This document shows positions 26,207 to 34,700 of a DNA stretch of 64,000 nt, piece by piece. Under the pieces are notes generated by a model, which had not been told where the DNA came from, did not search any database, and worked only from the letters and a program-made list of their open reading frames with translations. How positions within the stretch are numbered: position 1 is the stretch's first letter; every line of letters starts with the position of its first letter. The translations under genes were made by a program, and so were the position numbers. Source of the DNA: Geobacter sp. (GTDB lineage: Bacteria; Desulfobacterota; Desulfuromonadia; Geobacterales; Geobacteraceae); the NCBI GenBank assembly GCA_003490025.1, contig DNJC01000018.1, positions 16,217 through 80,216 on the forward strand, given 5' to 3'.

Positions 26207-26267
26207 TGCGCCATTTATTGGCGCAATGATTGACTTAGTGCGCCAATAGCTGTATAGTACTGGCGCG
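26207..26267 (+). promoter_or_regulatory. Sigma70-type promoter with overlapping TGCGCCA operators
   Basis: TTGACT (26,230-26,235) and TATAGT (26,253-26,258) are 17 bp apart, close to consensus. Four half-sites surround them: TGCGCCA/TGGCGCA as a perfect inverted repeat (26,207-26,213 and 26,219-26,225), TGCGCCA inside the spacer (26,239-26,245) and TGGCGCG just after the -10 (26,261-26,267). A repressor bound here would block the promoter of the Fic gene 36 bp downstream. The Fic protein's own N-terminal winged-helix-like part is a candidate binder. Confidence 0.7.
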
Positions 26268-26302
26268 TACCACCACTGTAACTGCCCCTGAGGGATAGGG
26301 CC

Positions 26303-27691
26303 ATGCCGAAAAAGTTAGCCATTGATACGGAAGCCCGCATTAGCGCAGAAATTGCCGGCCACCAAGCAGGGGTCGGCATGGATGCCCTGCATGCTCTGGT
26401 GAAAGATGTCATCAGCCGGCGGAGCTTGCAGCGCCGGCTGGCTCAATTCGTTGCCGAGGGGAAGGTTGTCAGGGAGGGCAACCAACGGGGGGTGCGTTAT
26501 CGCCTTGCATCGGTTTCAGTAGAGGCCGGTATAACGCTTCCCTTACCTGTCGTCGAAGCCACTGCAGAAGCCTACATCCCGATTTCGCCGGAAGGCGAAG
26601 AAATCAGGGCGCATGTCCGGCAGCCCCGCCAGATGCGGACTCCAGTCGGATATAATCAGAGCTTTCTCGAAGCATACTATCCCAACGAAACATGGTATCT
26701 CACGGCAGAACTGAGGGAACAACTCCGGCAGATCGGCACACCACCCGATGATGAGCGGCCGGCGGGAACCTTTGCCCGCGACATTCTGCATCGGCTGCTG
26801 ATCGATCTTTCCTGGGCTTCATCGCGCCTCGAAGGCAACACCTACAGTCGTCTCGATACCCAGCGCCTGATTGAACTCGGCCAGGCTGCCGAGGGGAAGG
26901 ATGCGCTGGAAACCCAGATGATCCTCAACCACAAGGCTGCCATCGAGTTATTGGTGAATGAAGCAGACCTTGTTGACTTTACTCCCTATTCGGTCTTCAG
27001 CCTGCATGCGCTTCTCTCCGATGGCCTCCTGGCGGACGGCAGGGCCTGTGGGAGGATTCGGCACCGGCCGGTCGACATCGGCGGCAGCGTCTACTTGCCG
27101 ATTGCCATGCCGCAGAGGCTGGGGGAGCTTTTCAGCATCATCCTTGCCATGGCGAAAGAGATCCGCGATCCATTCGAACAGGCCTTCTTCGTCATGGTGC
27201 ATCTGCCCTACCTCCAGCCGTTTGAGGACGTCAACAAGCGCGTTTCCCGACTGGCTGCCAACATCCCGCTGATCCGGCACAACCTCTGTCCGCTCTCCTT
27301 TATCGATGTGCCGGAACGCCCATATGTTGAAGCCATGCTCGGGGTGTACGAGCTGAACCGGGTTGAACTGCTGCGCGATGTCTTCGTCTGGGCCTATGAA
27401 CGCTCCTGCCAGCAGTATCTGGCGATCCGCCAGGAACTGGTGCCGCCGGATACCTTCCGCCTGCGGTACCGGCAAGCACTCAGCGCGGTAGTTAAAACGA
27501 TTGTTCTTCAACAGCAATCGCCGACCACGGATGTGGTGACGACGACCATTCCAGCGGAGGTTGCGGAAGAGGATCGCAGCAAGTTTGTAAAACTTGTATT
27601 GGAAGAGTTTGAAAATCTGCACGAAGGGAATGCGATACGTTTCGGCATTCGCCCTTTGGAGTTCGCGGCTTGGCAGGAGAACGCCAAGTAA
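26303..27691 (+). CDS. Fic-domain protein with degenerate catalytic motif
   Basis: This 462-residue protein has three parts: a winged-helix-like N-terminus (about 1-75), a linker, and a Fic core. The class II-type inhibitory motif (S/T)xxxE(G/N) is present as S173-SRL-E177-G178. The Fic motif, normally HPFxxGNGR, reads QPFEDVNKR with Gln305 in place of the catalytic His and Val in place of a Gly. Fic enzymes AMPylate proteins; without the His, transfer is expected to be lost or changed, though this variant looks like an established subfamily (inference). GAGGGATAGGG precedes the ATG. Its promoter carries operator repeats. The DNA is less GC-rich than regions 1 and 4. Confidence 0.85.
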   Translation: MPKKLAIDTEARISAEIAGHQAGVGMDALHALVKDVISRRSLQRRLAQFVAEGKVVREGNQRGVRYRLASVSVEAGITLPLPVVEATAEAYIPISPEGEEIRAHVRQPRQMRTPVGYNQSFLEAYYPNETWYLTAELREQLRQIGTPPDDERPAGTFARDILHRLLIDLSWASSRLEGNTYSRLDTQRLIELGQAAEGKDALETQMILNHKAAIELLVNEADLVDFTPYSVFSLHALLSDGLLADGRACGRIRHRPVDIGGSVYLPIAMPQRLGELFSIILAMAKEIRDPFEQAFFVMVHLPYLQPFEDVNKRVSRLAANIPLIRHNLCPLSFIDVPERPYVEAMLGVYELNRVELLRDVFVWAYERSCQQYLAIRQELVPPDTFRLRYRQALSAVVKTIVLQQQSPTTDVVTTTIPAEVAEEDRSKFVKLVLEEFENLHEGNAIRFGIRPLEFAAWQENAK

Positions 27692-27742
27692 AAGAGCCCT
27701 TTTTTGTCTGTCCATCGCCATTTTACCTAGACCATTATTCTC

Positions 27743-28324
27743 ATGACCACGAGAAAACCAGCCAAATCGACAGGTGCTGCTAAACCGCTCAAAAAGAAAC
27801 CCTCCTGGAGCGATGTCAAGACAGCCATTGCCAATTTTGAACGCTCGGCACTGATTGGTCTCATATCCGACCTGTATGCCTATAGCGCCTCGAACAAAAA
27901 CTTCCTGCATGCCCGTTTTTCGCTTGGCAGCGATGCACTCAAACCTTACAAAAAGATTATCGATGATGCTCTCTATCCGGATGTCATTTCCAACAATTCG
28001 ATTGAAATAGCGACCGCCAAGAAGGCTATATCCGATTATGGCAAGGCGGTGGGCGATCCGAAAGGGATGCTGGAACTGATGGTGTACTTTGTCGAGTGCG
28101 GCACCCGTTTCACTCTCGACTATGGTGATATCGATGAGCATTACTATGCATCTCTGGAAAGGATGTTTGAAAAGGCCATCAAACTTTTGCTCACGCTTGA
28201 TGAGGCAACTATTGACGACTTCTATGACCGTTTCGAGGATCTGGTGACATCAACCCGAAATATCGGATGGGGATTTCACGATACGTTGGGCGACATTTTC
28301 TATGAGGCCTTCCCGGAGGAGTGA
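27743..28324 (+). CDS. Hypothetical helical protein (DUF6155-like)
   Basis: This 193-residue soluble, acidic protein has a Lys-rich start (KSTGAAKPLKKKPSW). The central part (ALIGLISDLYAYSASNKNFL, HARFSLG) resembles the DUF6155 type as I recall it; no catalytic motif is evident. It lies 51 bp after the Fic gene on the same strand and may be cotranscribed. Function unknown. Confidence 0.65.
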   Translation: MTTRKPAKSTGAAKPLKKKPSWSDVKTAIANFERSALIGLISDLYAYSASNKNFLHARFSLGSDALKPYKKIIDDALYPDVISNNSIEIATAKKAISDYGKAVGDPKGMLELMVYFVECGTRFTLDYGDIDEHYYASLERMFEKAIKLLLTLDEATIDDFYDRFEDLVTSTRNIGWGFHDTLGDIFYEAFPEE

Positions 28325-28328
28325 CAGC

Positions 28329-28813
28329 ATGCCACGCATGAAAAAACCGCACATCGCCACTCTCGATGAAGTCGTCATCACGCGCGACGGCGATTGTGGC
28401 GTGATCGACTTTCGCGCCCCACTGTGGGCGGTATGAATTTGAAAATCGGACCTGAAGTGTCCCTAATGACGGATCAGGAAATCCTGGAATGCTACAATGA
28501 GGTAATCCGGGCCATGCAGCGCTCCGTTGCTTCGTACAAGCACCGGGCAGTAGAGGTCCCGCCCGGGAAAGATCAGGTTCGCTATTCCGAGCAGTGTGAC
28601 CAGTGGGTTCCGCGCGGGGATGTGCTGCGCTGCGTGATCCATGACGAAGCGGGGCGGCGTCCGGTCATTGAGATTGACGACAGGGAGTTCACTCTCGAGG
28701 AATTCGGCACCATGTTGACCACCTTTTCAGGGTGGGGAATGCGTATCGTCTTTGTCCCGGATACTGACCTGGAAAAGCGCCCTGTAATTGTGGTGAAGGA
28801 CCCGAAACATTGA
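28329..28813 (+). pseudogene. Small conserved gene split by a frameshift at a C-run
   Basis: From ATG 28329 one frame reads MPRMKKPHIATLDEVVITRD and continues to IDFRAPLWAV, where it stops at 28,436. A second frame, open across the same place, continues as TVGGMNLKIGPEVSLMTDQE to 28,813. Inserting one C in the run CCCC (28,417-28,420) would join them as IDFRAP-TVGGMNLKIGP, giving a ~161-residue protein. Both halves look like parts of one small conserved family of unknown function, with a C-terminal GWGMRIVFVPD. Either the gene is broken or the assembly lost a base. Confidence 0.7.
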
Positions 28814-28861
28814 TGCTCCCAAGGGATGCGGGAGTCCTGTACATGTTGGAGTGAGGAACCG

Positions 28862-30226
28862 GTGGTGCATCTGGTGAGTGCGGAACGAAAGGGTAAGCTG
28901 CTGGAACTTGGTGCCGACCGGTTGGCCGATGCCCTGCTGGAACTGGCAGGTAGGGATGAGTTTGCAGATGATCTGGTAGAACGGCTGATCGCGACGCCAC
29001 AGGACAACATCGGCCGCTTCAGGACAAAACTGTCCGCCTTGCAACTGGAGCGACCCTTTATCGACTGGAGGCAGTCCTCCGAATTTGCCCGGGAACTGGA
29101 AAACCTGCTTGAGGACCTGCGGGCCGGCGTGACCGACCCTCGAACCGGAACCGAACTGGTGGCAGCTTTTTATCAGGCTGATTCAGCCATATTGGCGACC
29201 TGTGATGATTCCAGCGGACAAATAGGTGATCTGTTCCGATATGATGCCAGGCATCTCTTTGTTGCCTATGCTGCGCGCTGCGCAGATAAACAATGGCTGG
29301 GAGATCTCGTCTTCAAGGTGATCCAGTGCGATGATTACGGCGTTCGGGATGTGCTGATTGGCTGCGCACGGGATTATCTGACCGAACCGGTTATGCGCGT
29401 CATGGTGGCACGGTTGCAGGAACTGGCCGCGGAGGAACCCGATGAGTTCCGGAAGCGCCACTGGTTCCATAACGTCGAATCTCTTGCCCGGCAACTTAAG
29501 GACGCCCCCCTGTTTGAAGCGGCGCGGTTGGCCTCATGGGGGAGTCTCTCGACCGCAGCATGTGTGGATATTGCCCGTGTTTATCTGGAGTGCGGCCACG
29601 AACCGACCGCGTTAACTTGGCTGGAAAAGATCCCGGCAGCGGATACCTTCATGGTGGCTGAAAGAGATGGCCTGCTGCTTGAGATCTACGGCCGTTTAGG
29701 AAACCTGGCAAAACGGAACCAGGCCGCGTGGCGCATCTTCCGTCGCAGTCGCAACGCCGCGACCCTTGCGCTCCTGCTGGAGGTGATCGGCCAAAACAAA
29801 AAGGATGATGTGCTCGCTGGAGAGATCGGTGCCATTCTTGAGGCGACCATGTTTTCTCCGGGGGACGCCGATTTTCTCGTCGAAATGGAGAGGTGGGAGG
29901 CAGCGGAAACGTATGTAATGAACCTTGCCGACCAGATCAATGGCGATTTCTACGGCAGTCTGCTCCCCCTGGCCGAAGCGATGGAGCAAGACGGGCGACC
30001 TCTGTGCGCCTCCGTAGTTTATCGGGCGCTTCTCGACTCGATCCTGCGCCGGGGGCATACCAAAAGCTACCCACACGGGGTTCGCTATCTACGTAAGTTG
30101 GAGCGACTCGCCCAGGCAGTCGCCGACTGGCGCAACATAGCACTACACAATGTTTACCTGCAGGGGATCAAGCTCAATCACGGCAGAAAAAGCAGCTTCT
30201 GGTCCCGATATGGGGGTAAAGGTTGA
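28862..30226 (+). CDS. Hypothetical protein, DUF6880-like
   Basis: About 454 residues from GTG 28862, chosen because GAGG lies 5 bp upstream; an in-frame start further up (28,826) lacks a site. The protein begins with LGADRLADALLELAGRDEFA, a pattern I associate with DUF6880, and is helical, TPR-like in its second half (VDIARVYLECGHEPTALTWL). It has no membrane segment or catalytic motif that I can see. It sits 48 bp after the frameshifted gene. Function unknown; the neighbourhood of Fic and toxin-antitoxin genes is typical of accessory or defence-type DNA. Confidence 0.7.
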   Translation: MVHLVSAERKGKLLELGADRLADALLELAGRDEFADDLVERLIATPQDNIGRFRTKLSALQLERPFIDWRQSSEFARELENLLEDLRAGVTDPRTGTELVAAFYQADSAILATCDDSSGQIGDLFRYDARHLFVAYAARCADKQWLGDLVFKVIQCDDYGVRDVLIGCARDYLTEPVMRVMVARLQELAAEEPDEFRKRHWFHNVESLARQLKDAPLFEAARLASWGSLSTAACVDIARVYLECGHEPTALTWLEKIPAADTFMVAERDGLLLEIYGRLGNLAKRNQAAWRIFRRSRNAATLALLLEVIGQNKKDDVLAGEIGAILEATMFSPGDADFLVEMERWEAAETYVMNLADQINGDFYGSLLPLAEAMEQDGRPLCASVVYRALLDSILRRGHTKSYPHGVRYLRKLERLAQAVADWRNIALHNVYLQGIKLNHGRKSSFWSRYGGKG

Positions 30227-30308
30227 TCGGTGGCAGAAAGATGTTGGCAACCGTGTCCTGTCGCATAGGGCTTCGCTGTTCGCAAGGGAACTGGGACTGA
30301 CGGAGTAG
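30210..30308 (+). other. Possible out-of-frame tail of the preceding gene
   Basis: A 32-codon frame (VKVDRWQKDVGNRVLSHRAS... LGLTE) overlaps the end of the preceding gene and stays open past its stop. The composition looks coding. The gene may once have continued into this frame, or this is chance; there is no ribosome site for an independent start. Confidence 0.3.
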
Positions 30309-30313
30309 TTGCT

Positions 30314-30348
30314 GATAGGGGAACTAGCAATAGCTGATCCCTTTTTTT
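30314..30348 (+). terminator. Probable terminator with T-run
   Basis: An imperfect hairpin (GGGG...CTAGCAATAG...CCC) is followed by seven T residues. The right arm AGCTGATCCCTTT is shared with the better terminator at 45,521-45,555. Confidence 0.45.
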
Positions 30349-30401
30349 GTCCTGCGGCACTCATGCAACCTCGATTCATTTCCCGGTGAAAAAAGCGCCA
30401 G

Positions 30402-30437
30402 TTGAGTTTACGTACGAGGTATGGTAATACGTACGTA
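30402..30437 (+). promoter_or_regulatory. Promoter with flanking TACGTACG operators for the toxin-antitoxin pair
   Basis: TTGAGT (30,402-30,407) and TAATAC (30,425-30,430) have a 17-bp spacer. The palindromic element TACGTACG occurs inside the spacer (30,409-30,416) and ACGTACGTA directly overlaps and follows the -10 (30,429-30,437). This arrangement suits autorepression by the antitoxin. GGAGGTG follows before the ATG at 30,451. Confidence 0.65.
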
Positions 30438-30450
30438 GTGGAGGTGTCCT

Positions 30451-30696
30451 ATGCAAGCTAAGCTTACCCTCAGTCTCGAAAAGGATGTTATTGAACACGC
30501 GAAAGAATTTTCCCGTCGACAGCACAAGAGTCTGTCGAAGCTGGTTGAAAATTACCTGCGCCAGATAAGTTCGCCGGCCTCTGACGAGGAGGTTATTACC
30601 CCGCTGGTATCAGACTTGTCCGGGGTTATCATGCCCAAAGCTGCCGACAAGATAAAATCGGAGTATGCCAACTACTTGGCCGAGAAATACCGGTGA
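30451..30696 (+). CDS. Antitoxin, DUF6364-like (ribbon-helix-helix type)
   Basis: This 81-residue protein starts QAKLTLSLEKDVIEHAKEFS and continues RRQHKSLSKLVENYLRQI, the ribbon-helix-helix pattern of DUF6364 antitoxins. It has a downstream tail (about residues 45-81) that should bind the toxin. The gene overlaps the PIN gene by 4 bp (GTGA) and has its own promoter with operator repeats. It probably neutralises the PIN RNase and represses the pair. Confidence 0.82.
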   Translation: MQAKLTLSLEKDVIEHAKEFSRRQHKSLSKLVENYLRQISSPASDEEVITPLVSDLSGVIMPKAADKIKSEYANYLAEKYR

Positions 30697-31112
30697 TTAC
30701 CGTTTTCATTGACACAGACATCATTCTCGACCTTCTGACTAAGCGTGAGCCGTTTTACCCGCACGCTGCACGTCTCTTTTCACGGGTTGAGACAAAAAAG
30801 CTGAAGGCCTGTGTCTCATCCCTTATCTTCGCAAATCTTTTTTACATTCTTAGAAAAGAAACGTCAGCACCAACGGCCATCGCGATTCTGAAGAAACTGC
30901 GTCAGCTGGTGACTGTACTCCCGGTGGACGATAAAATCATCGCTCAATCACTGGATTCCGGATTCAGCGACTTCGAAGATGCCATCCAGTATCACACAGC
31001 GCTTAGTAAAGGCATCAACTATCTCCTCACACGCAATGTCAAGGATTACCGCAAGCCCGTAATTACCGTCTGCACGGCAGAAGAGTTCCTAGCGAGTGTT
31101 TCTCTGTCCTGA
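30693..31112 (+). CDS. PIN-domain toxin (VapC-like RNase)
   Basis: This 139-residue protein has the PIN pattern: N-terminal TVFIDTDIILDLLTKREPF with the first acidic residues, a middle Glu in the AARLFSRVE segment, and SDFEDAIQYHTAL near the C-terminus with the last acidic group. PIN toxins cleave RNA using Mg2+ or Mn2+ held by these acids. The GTG start overlaps the antitoxin stop by 4 bp, typical of coupled toxin-antitoxin genes. It is probably inactive until the antitoxin is degraded. Confidence 0.85.
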   Translation: MITVFIDTDIILDLLTKREPFYPHAARLFSRVETKKLKACVSSLIFANLFYILRKETSAPTAIAILKKLRQLVTVLPVDDKIIAQSLDSGFSDFEDAIQYHTALSKGINYLLTRNVKDYRKPVITVCTAEEFLASVSLS

Positions 31113-31727
31113 TTCCAGGAAAAACAGGTACCCTAGTTCCCAAAGAAACTTATATTCTTATACGTGTCCCCTTAGCTCGCTTAGCTCCTTAGCTCGAAGA
31201 TCCGATTTCCCCTGCTCAGTCCACCAGCGTTTACCGCAATGACCTGAATTCCCTCTGTTCGACGTGCCCGTCATATACGGCAGCTATGTGGCATATGGTG
31301 GATTCGGTTGCCGATTTCTCCTTCGCCCTTACTCGCCCCTTTCCGCTTATGCCTTCAATATCAACCTGTTGCGAACTCTGATTCGCAGGCATGTCATGGC
31401 ACTATAGTTGTAATGGCTATCCTGAAGCTTTGTTTGAAGATCTGAACGGAACAAGGTGGCTCCAGTGAGACTACCTCGGCTGGACTTTGCCCGGGATTAA
31501 TATGCCTGGCTATAAACCCGATAACAGCGTAAGGTTGCAGGACTGAGCCGCCAGCCACATCATATCTCGTACTCGTTCGAACTCCCTCTCCTTTTATCAT
31601 CTCCATCCACTTCTCTTCGACTCCTCTGGAACAGTCCTCACAGTTCCTTTCCGAGTGCTACCTTCAGGTGGAATTCTTCACCGGGGCAGTCTGCTCGGAC
31701 TTCGCAGGTTCAGTAAAAGGACAAATA
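31113..31727. other. Long gap without a convincing gene
   Basis: About 600 bp of lower-GC sequence lies between the PIN gene and the glucan synthase. Near its left end is a short tandem motif (TTAGCTC three times, 31,172-31,195). On the - strand 31,394-31,606 could encode 70 residues (RYDVAGGSVLQPYAVIGF is the clearest part), with no recognised family or ribosome site. I could not assign a function. The right end holds the leader of the glucan synthase gene. Confidence 0.4.
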
Positions 31728-34700
31728 GTGGACGTCGGCATTCTCATAAGTTACTTCGCAAAACAGGATGAAGCTCGCAAAGCCCTCGGAATGCTGAGGC
31801 AGTTGAGGCTGGGCCGCACCGCCTTGGTGCACAGGGGGACGGATGGAGAGATCCGGATCGAAGATCCGCTCCCCTGGCGCCGCCTCCTCGGGGTCGCCCT
31901 GGCGGCCATCGCGTGCGCGGGAATCGGCGCGCTTGCCGCTTTGCTCCTGAACGGGCAGAAGCCTTTTGCGGCCGGGGGCGTTTCGGCCTACCTGGCGCTC
32001 CCCCTGACAACGGCCGCAATCGGCGCCCTGGCTGCGCTGGCATGGCTGCGCAGCTCCAGGTTCCGCGTCGAGCCGGGGATCTTGCGCGACCATGCCCGCT
32101 GGCTCATGTCCGGGGAATCCGCCCTGATCCTCCAGGCGCCGGTCGACTCTTTGCAGGGTCCGGTGGCTCTGCTGCGGGAAAGCGGCGACATCCCTCCGGC
32201 GCTCTTCGTGATGCACCCCAGGTACGAGTGGCGGGCGGAATCGCGGGGAACGGCGGTGAAACTCGCCCCGACGGAGATCCGGGAACATGCCCAGCGTCAT
32301 GCCAGGGAGCAGCAGGTGGACCCCGCTCCCGAGCCGACGACCGAACTGCTCAAGCGTCTCAGGCAGTCCCGTCAATGGATCCGCCGGGTCTGCGCCGATC
32401 TCACCGCTGCCAGCCGCCTGGAGCAGAAAGCCACGCCGGCCGCCGACTGGATACTCGATAACGAGTACATCCTGGAGGGAAACGCCCGCGATGTCCTGCT
32501 GAACCTCCCCCGGCGCTTTTACCGGGAGCTTCCCGCCCTCGCCACCGATCCCCATCGGGGGCTGCCGTGCATCTACGGTCTGGCCAAGAATCTCGTCTCC
32601 CATACCGAACTGCGCCTGGACCGGGAGAATATCCAGGACTTCATCGAGTCGTACCAGTCCGTGCGCATGCTTTCCATCGGAGAGCTCTGGGCGATTCCCC
32701 AGATGCTGCGCATAGCACTCATCGAAAGCATCCAGAGCCTTGCCATCACGGCCCTGGCCGACCTGCGCGAACGCCAGCTGGCCGAGTTCTGGGCCAACCG
32801 CCTGATCGCCGCCAACCGCCGCGATTCCAACCAGTTCTTCACCATCCTGGCGGAACTCGCCAAGGCGGAACCGACGCCTACCCCCTATTTCGGCACCCAG
32901 CTGGTGGGCCTCCTTTACGACGAGGCTGCCGCCTTGGCCCCGGTCCAGAGCTGGCTGGAACGCGCGTTCAAGATCCCCGTGCACGACCTCAATCTGCGCG
33001 AGCAGAACCGGCAAACCAGGGAGCAGCTTTCCTGCGGCAACGCCTTCACCAGCCTGCGCCAGCTTGCCCTTCTGGACTGGCGGGAGACCTTCGAGAAGCT
33101 GAGCGCCGTGGAGCAGATCCTGCGCCGGGATCCCGCCGGGGTCTATCCCGGGATGGACTTCGCGACCCGCGACCGCTGCCGCCGGACCATAGAGGTCCTC
33201 TCCCGCGGCTCGGCTCGCTCCGAGGTCGAGGTCGCCGAGCAGGCCGTAAAGCTTGCGGAAACGTCCCGGCGCGATTCGGCCGGCGACGAGAGGCTGAGTC
33301 ACGTCGGTTCATGGCTCGACGGGGAGGGAAGGGCCCAGCTGGCCCGGCTCATCTCATGCCGGGAAGCGCGCAGGTACCGTGCCCTGGAATGGATCTATCG
33401 CCACCACGCCGCCGCCTATGCGCTGTGGATCGGCGGCCTGAGCGCGCTGTTCGTCGGGACGCTCCTTGGCGCCGCCCTGGCCACCGGTTCTGGCCCGAAA
33501 GGGTTCTCGCCCCCCGTCTTTTTCGCCCTGGCGCTCCTCCTCTTGATCCCGGCCAGCCAGCTGGCGATCGAGGTGGTCAATTACCTGGTAACGCGGCTGC
33601 TGCCGCCCCGCCCCTTGCCCAAAATGGATTTCGAGGATGCGGGAATTCCCGACGCCTTCCGCACCCTGGTGGTCGTGCCGATGATGCTGTCGAACGCGCA
33701 GACGGTGCGCGCCGAGGTGGAGAAGCTGGAGATCCGCTACCTGGCCAACAAGGAAGAGAATCTCCTCTTCAGCCTGTTCAGCGATTACTCCGACGCTTCT
33801 ACGCTTTCGCGTGAGGATGACCAGGAGCTGCTGCAGATCGCGACCGCAGCCCTCACCGAACTCAACGAGCGCCACGCAGGCGAGCGGTTTTTCCTGTTTC
33901 ACCGGGAGCGCACCTGGAGTCAAAGCGAGCAGAAATTCATCGGCTGGGAGCGCAAACGCGGCAAGCTCGAGGAGCTGAACGGCCTGATCGACGGCACGCG
34001 GCTCGATGACGCGCCACGCCTGGTCTACGTAGGGAGCGCGGAGCGTCTTGCCGACATCCGCTTCGTCATCACCCTGGACAGCGACACGCAGTTGCCGCAC
34101 GCCTCGGCCCGCAGGATGGTCGAGACCCTGGCGCACCCCCTGAACCGCCCCCGCTTCGATGCGGCGGGCCGCATCAGCGGCGGCTACACCATCATCCAGC
34201 CGCGGGTGAGCCCGACCCTGTCGAGCACGAACGTCTCCACCTTCAGCCGTCTCTTCGCCGACGCGGTCGGTATCGACCCCTACACCCAGGCGGTCTCCGA
34301 CGTCTACCAGGACTTAAGCGGCGAAGGGTCGTACCACGGCAAGGGGATCTACGATGTCCGCGCCTTCAGTCGCGTGCTGTCGGGACGCTTCCCTGAAGCG
34401 TGGGTGCTGAGCCACGACCTGATCGAAGGGGCCTACGTCCGGGTGGGGCTGGCCAGTGACATCGAACTCTTCGACGAGTTCCCCCAGGGGTACCAGAGCT
34501 ACAGCAGCCGGGCCCACCGCTGGATTCGCGGCGACTGGCAGATCGCGGGGTGGATTCTCCCGCGCGTCCCTACTCCCTCCGGCGGCAAGGAGCCGAACCC
34601 GCTCTCCATGCTGAACCGGTGGAAGATCCTCGACAACCTGCGCAGAAGCCTCCTGCCCGCCGCGAGCCTGGGGCTCCTGATCGCCTCCTGGCTCGTTTCC

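Noticed and set aside
30300..30360. A CRISPR-like or phage-type repeat from the shared AGCTGATCCCTTT sequences at 30,332 and 45,538
   Set aside because: Both are right arms of terminator hairpins with T-runs; two copies with different left arms do not make an array.
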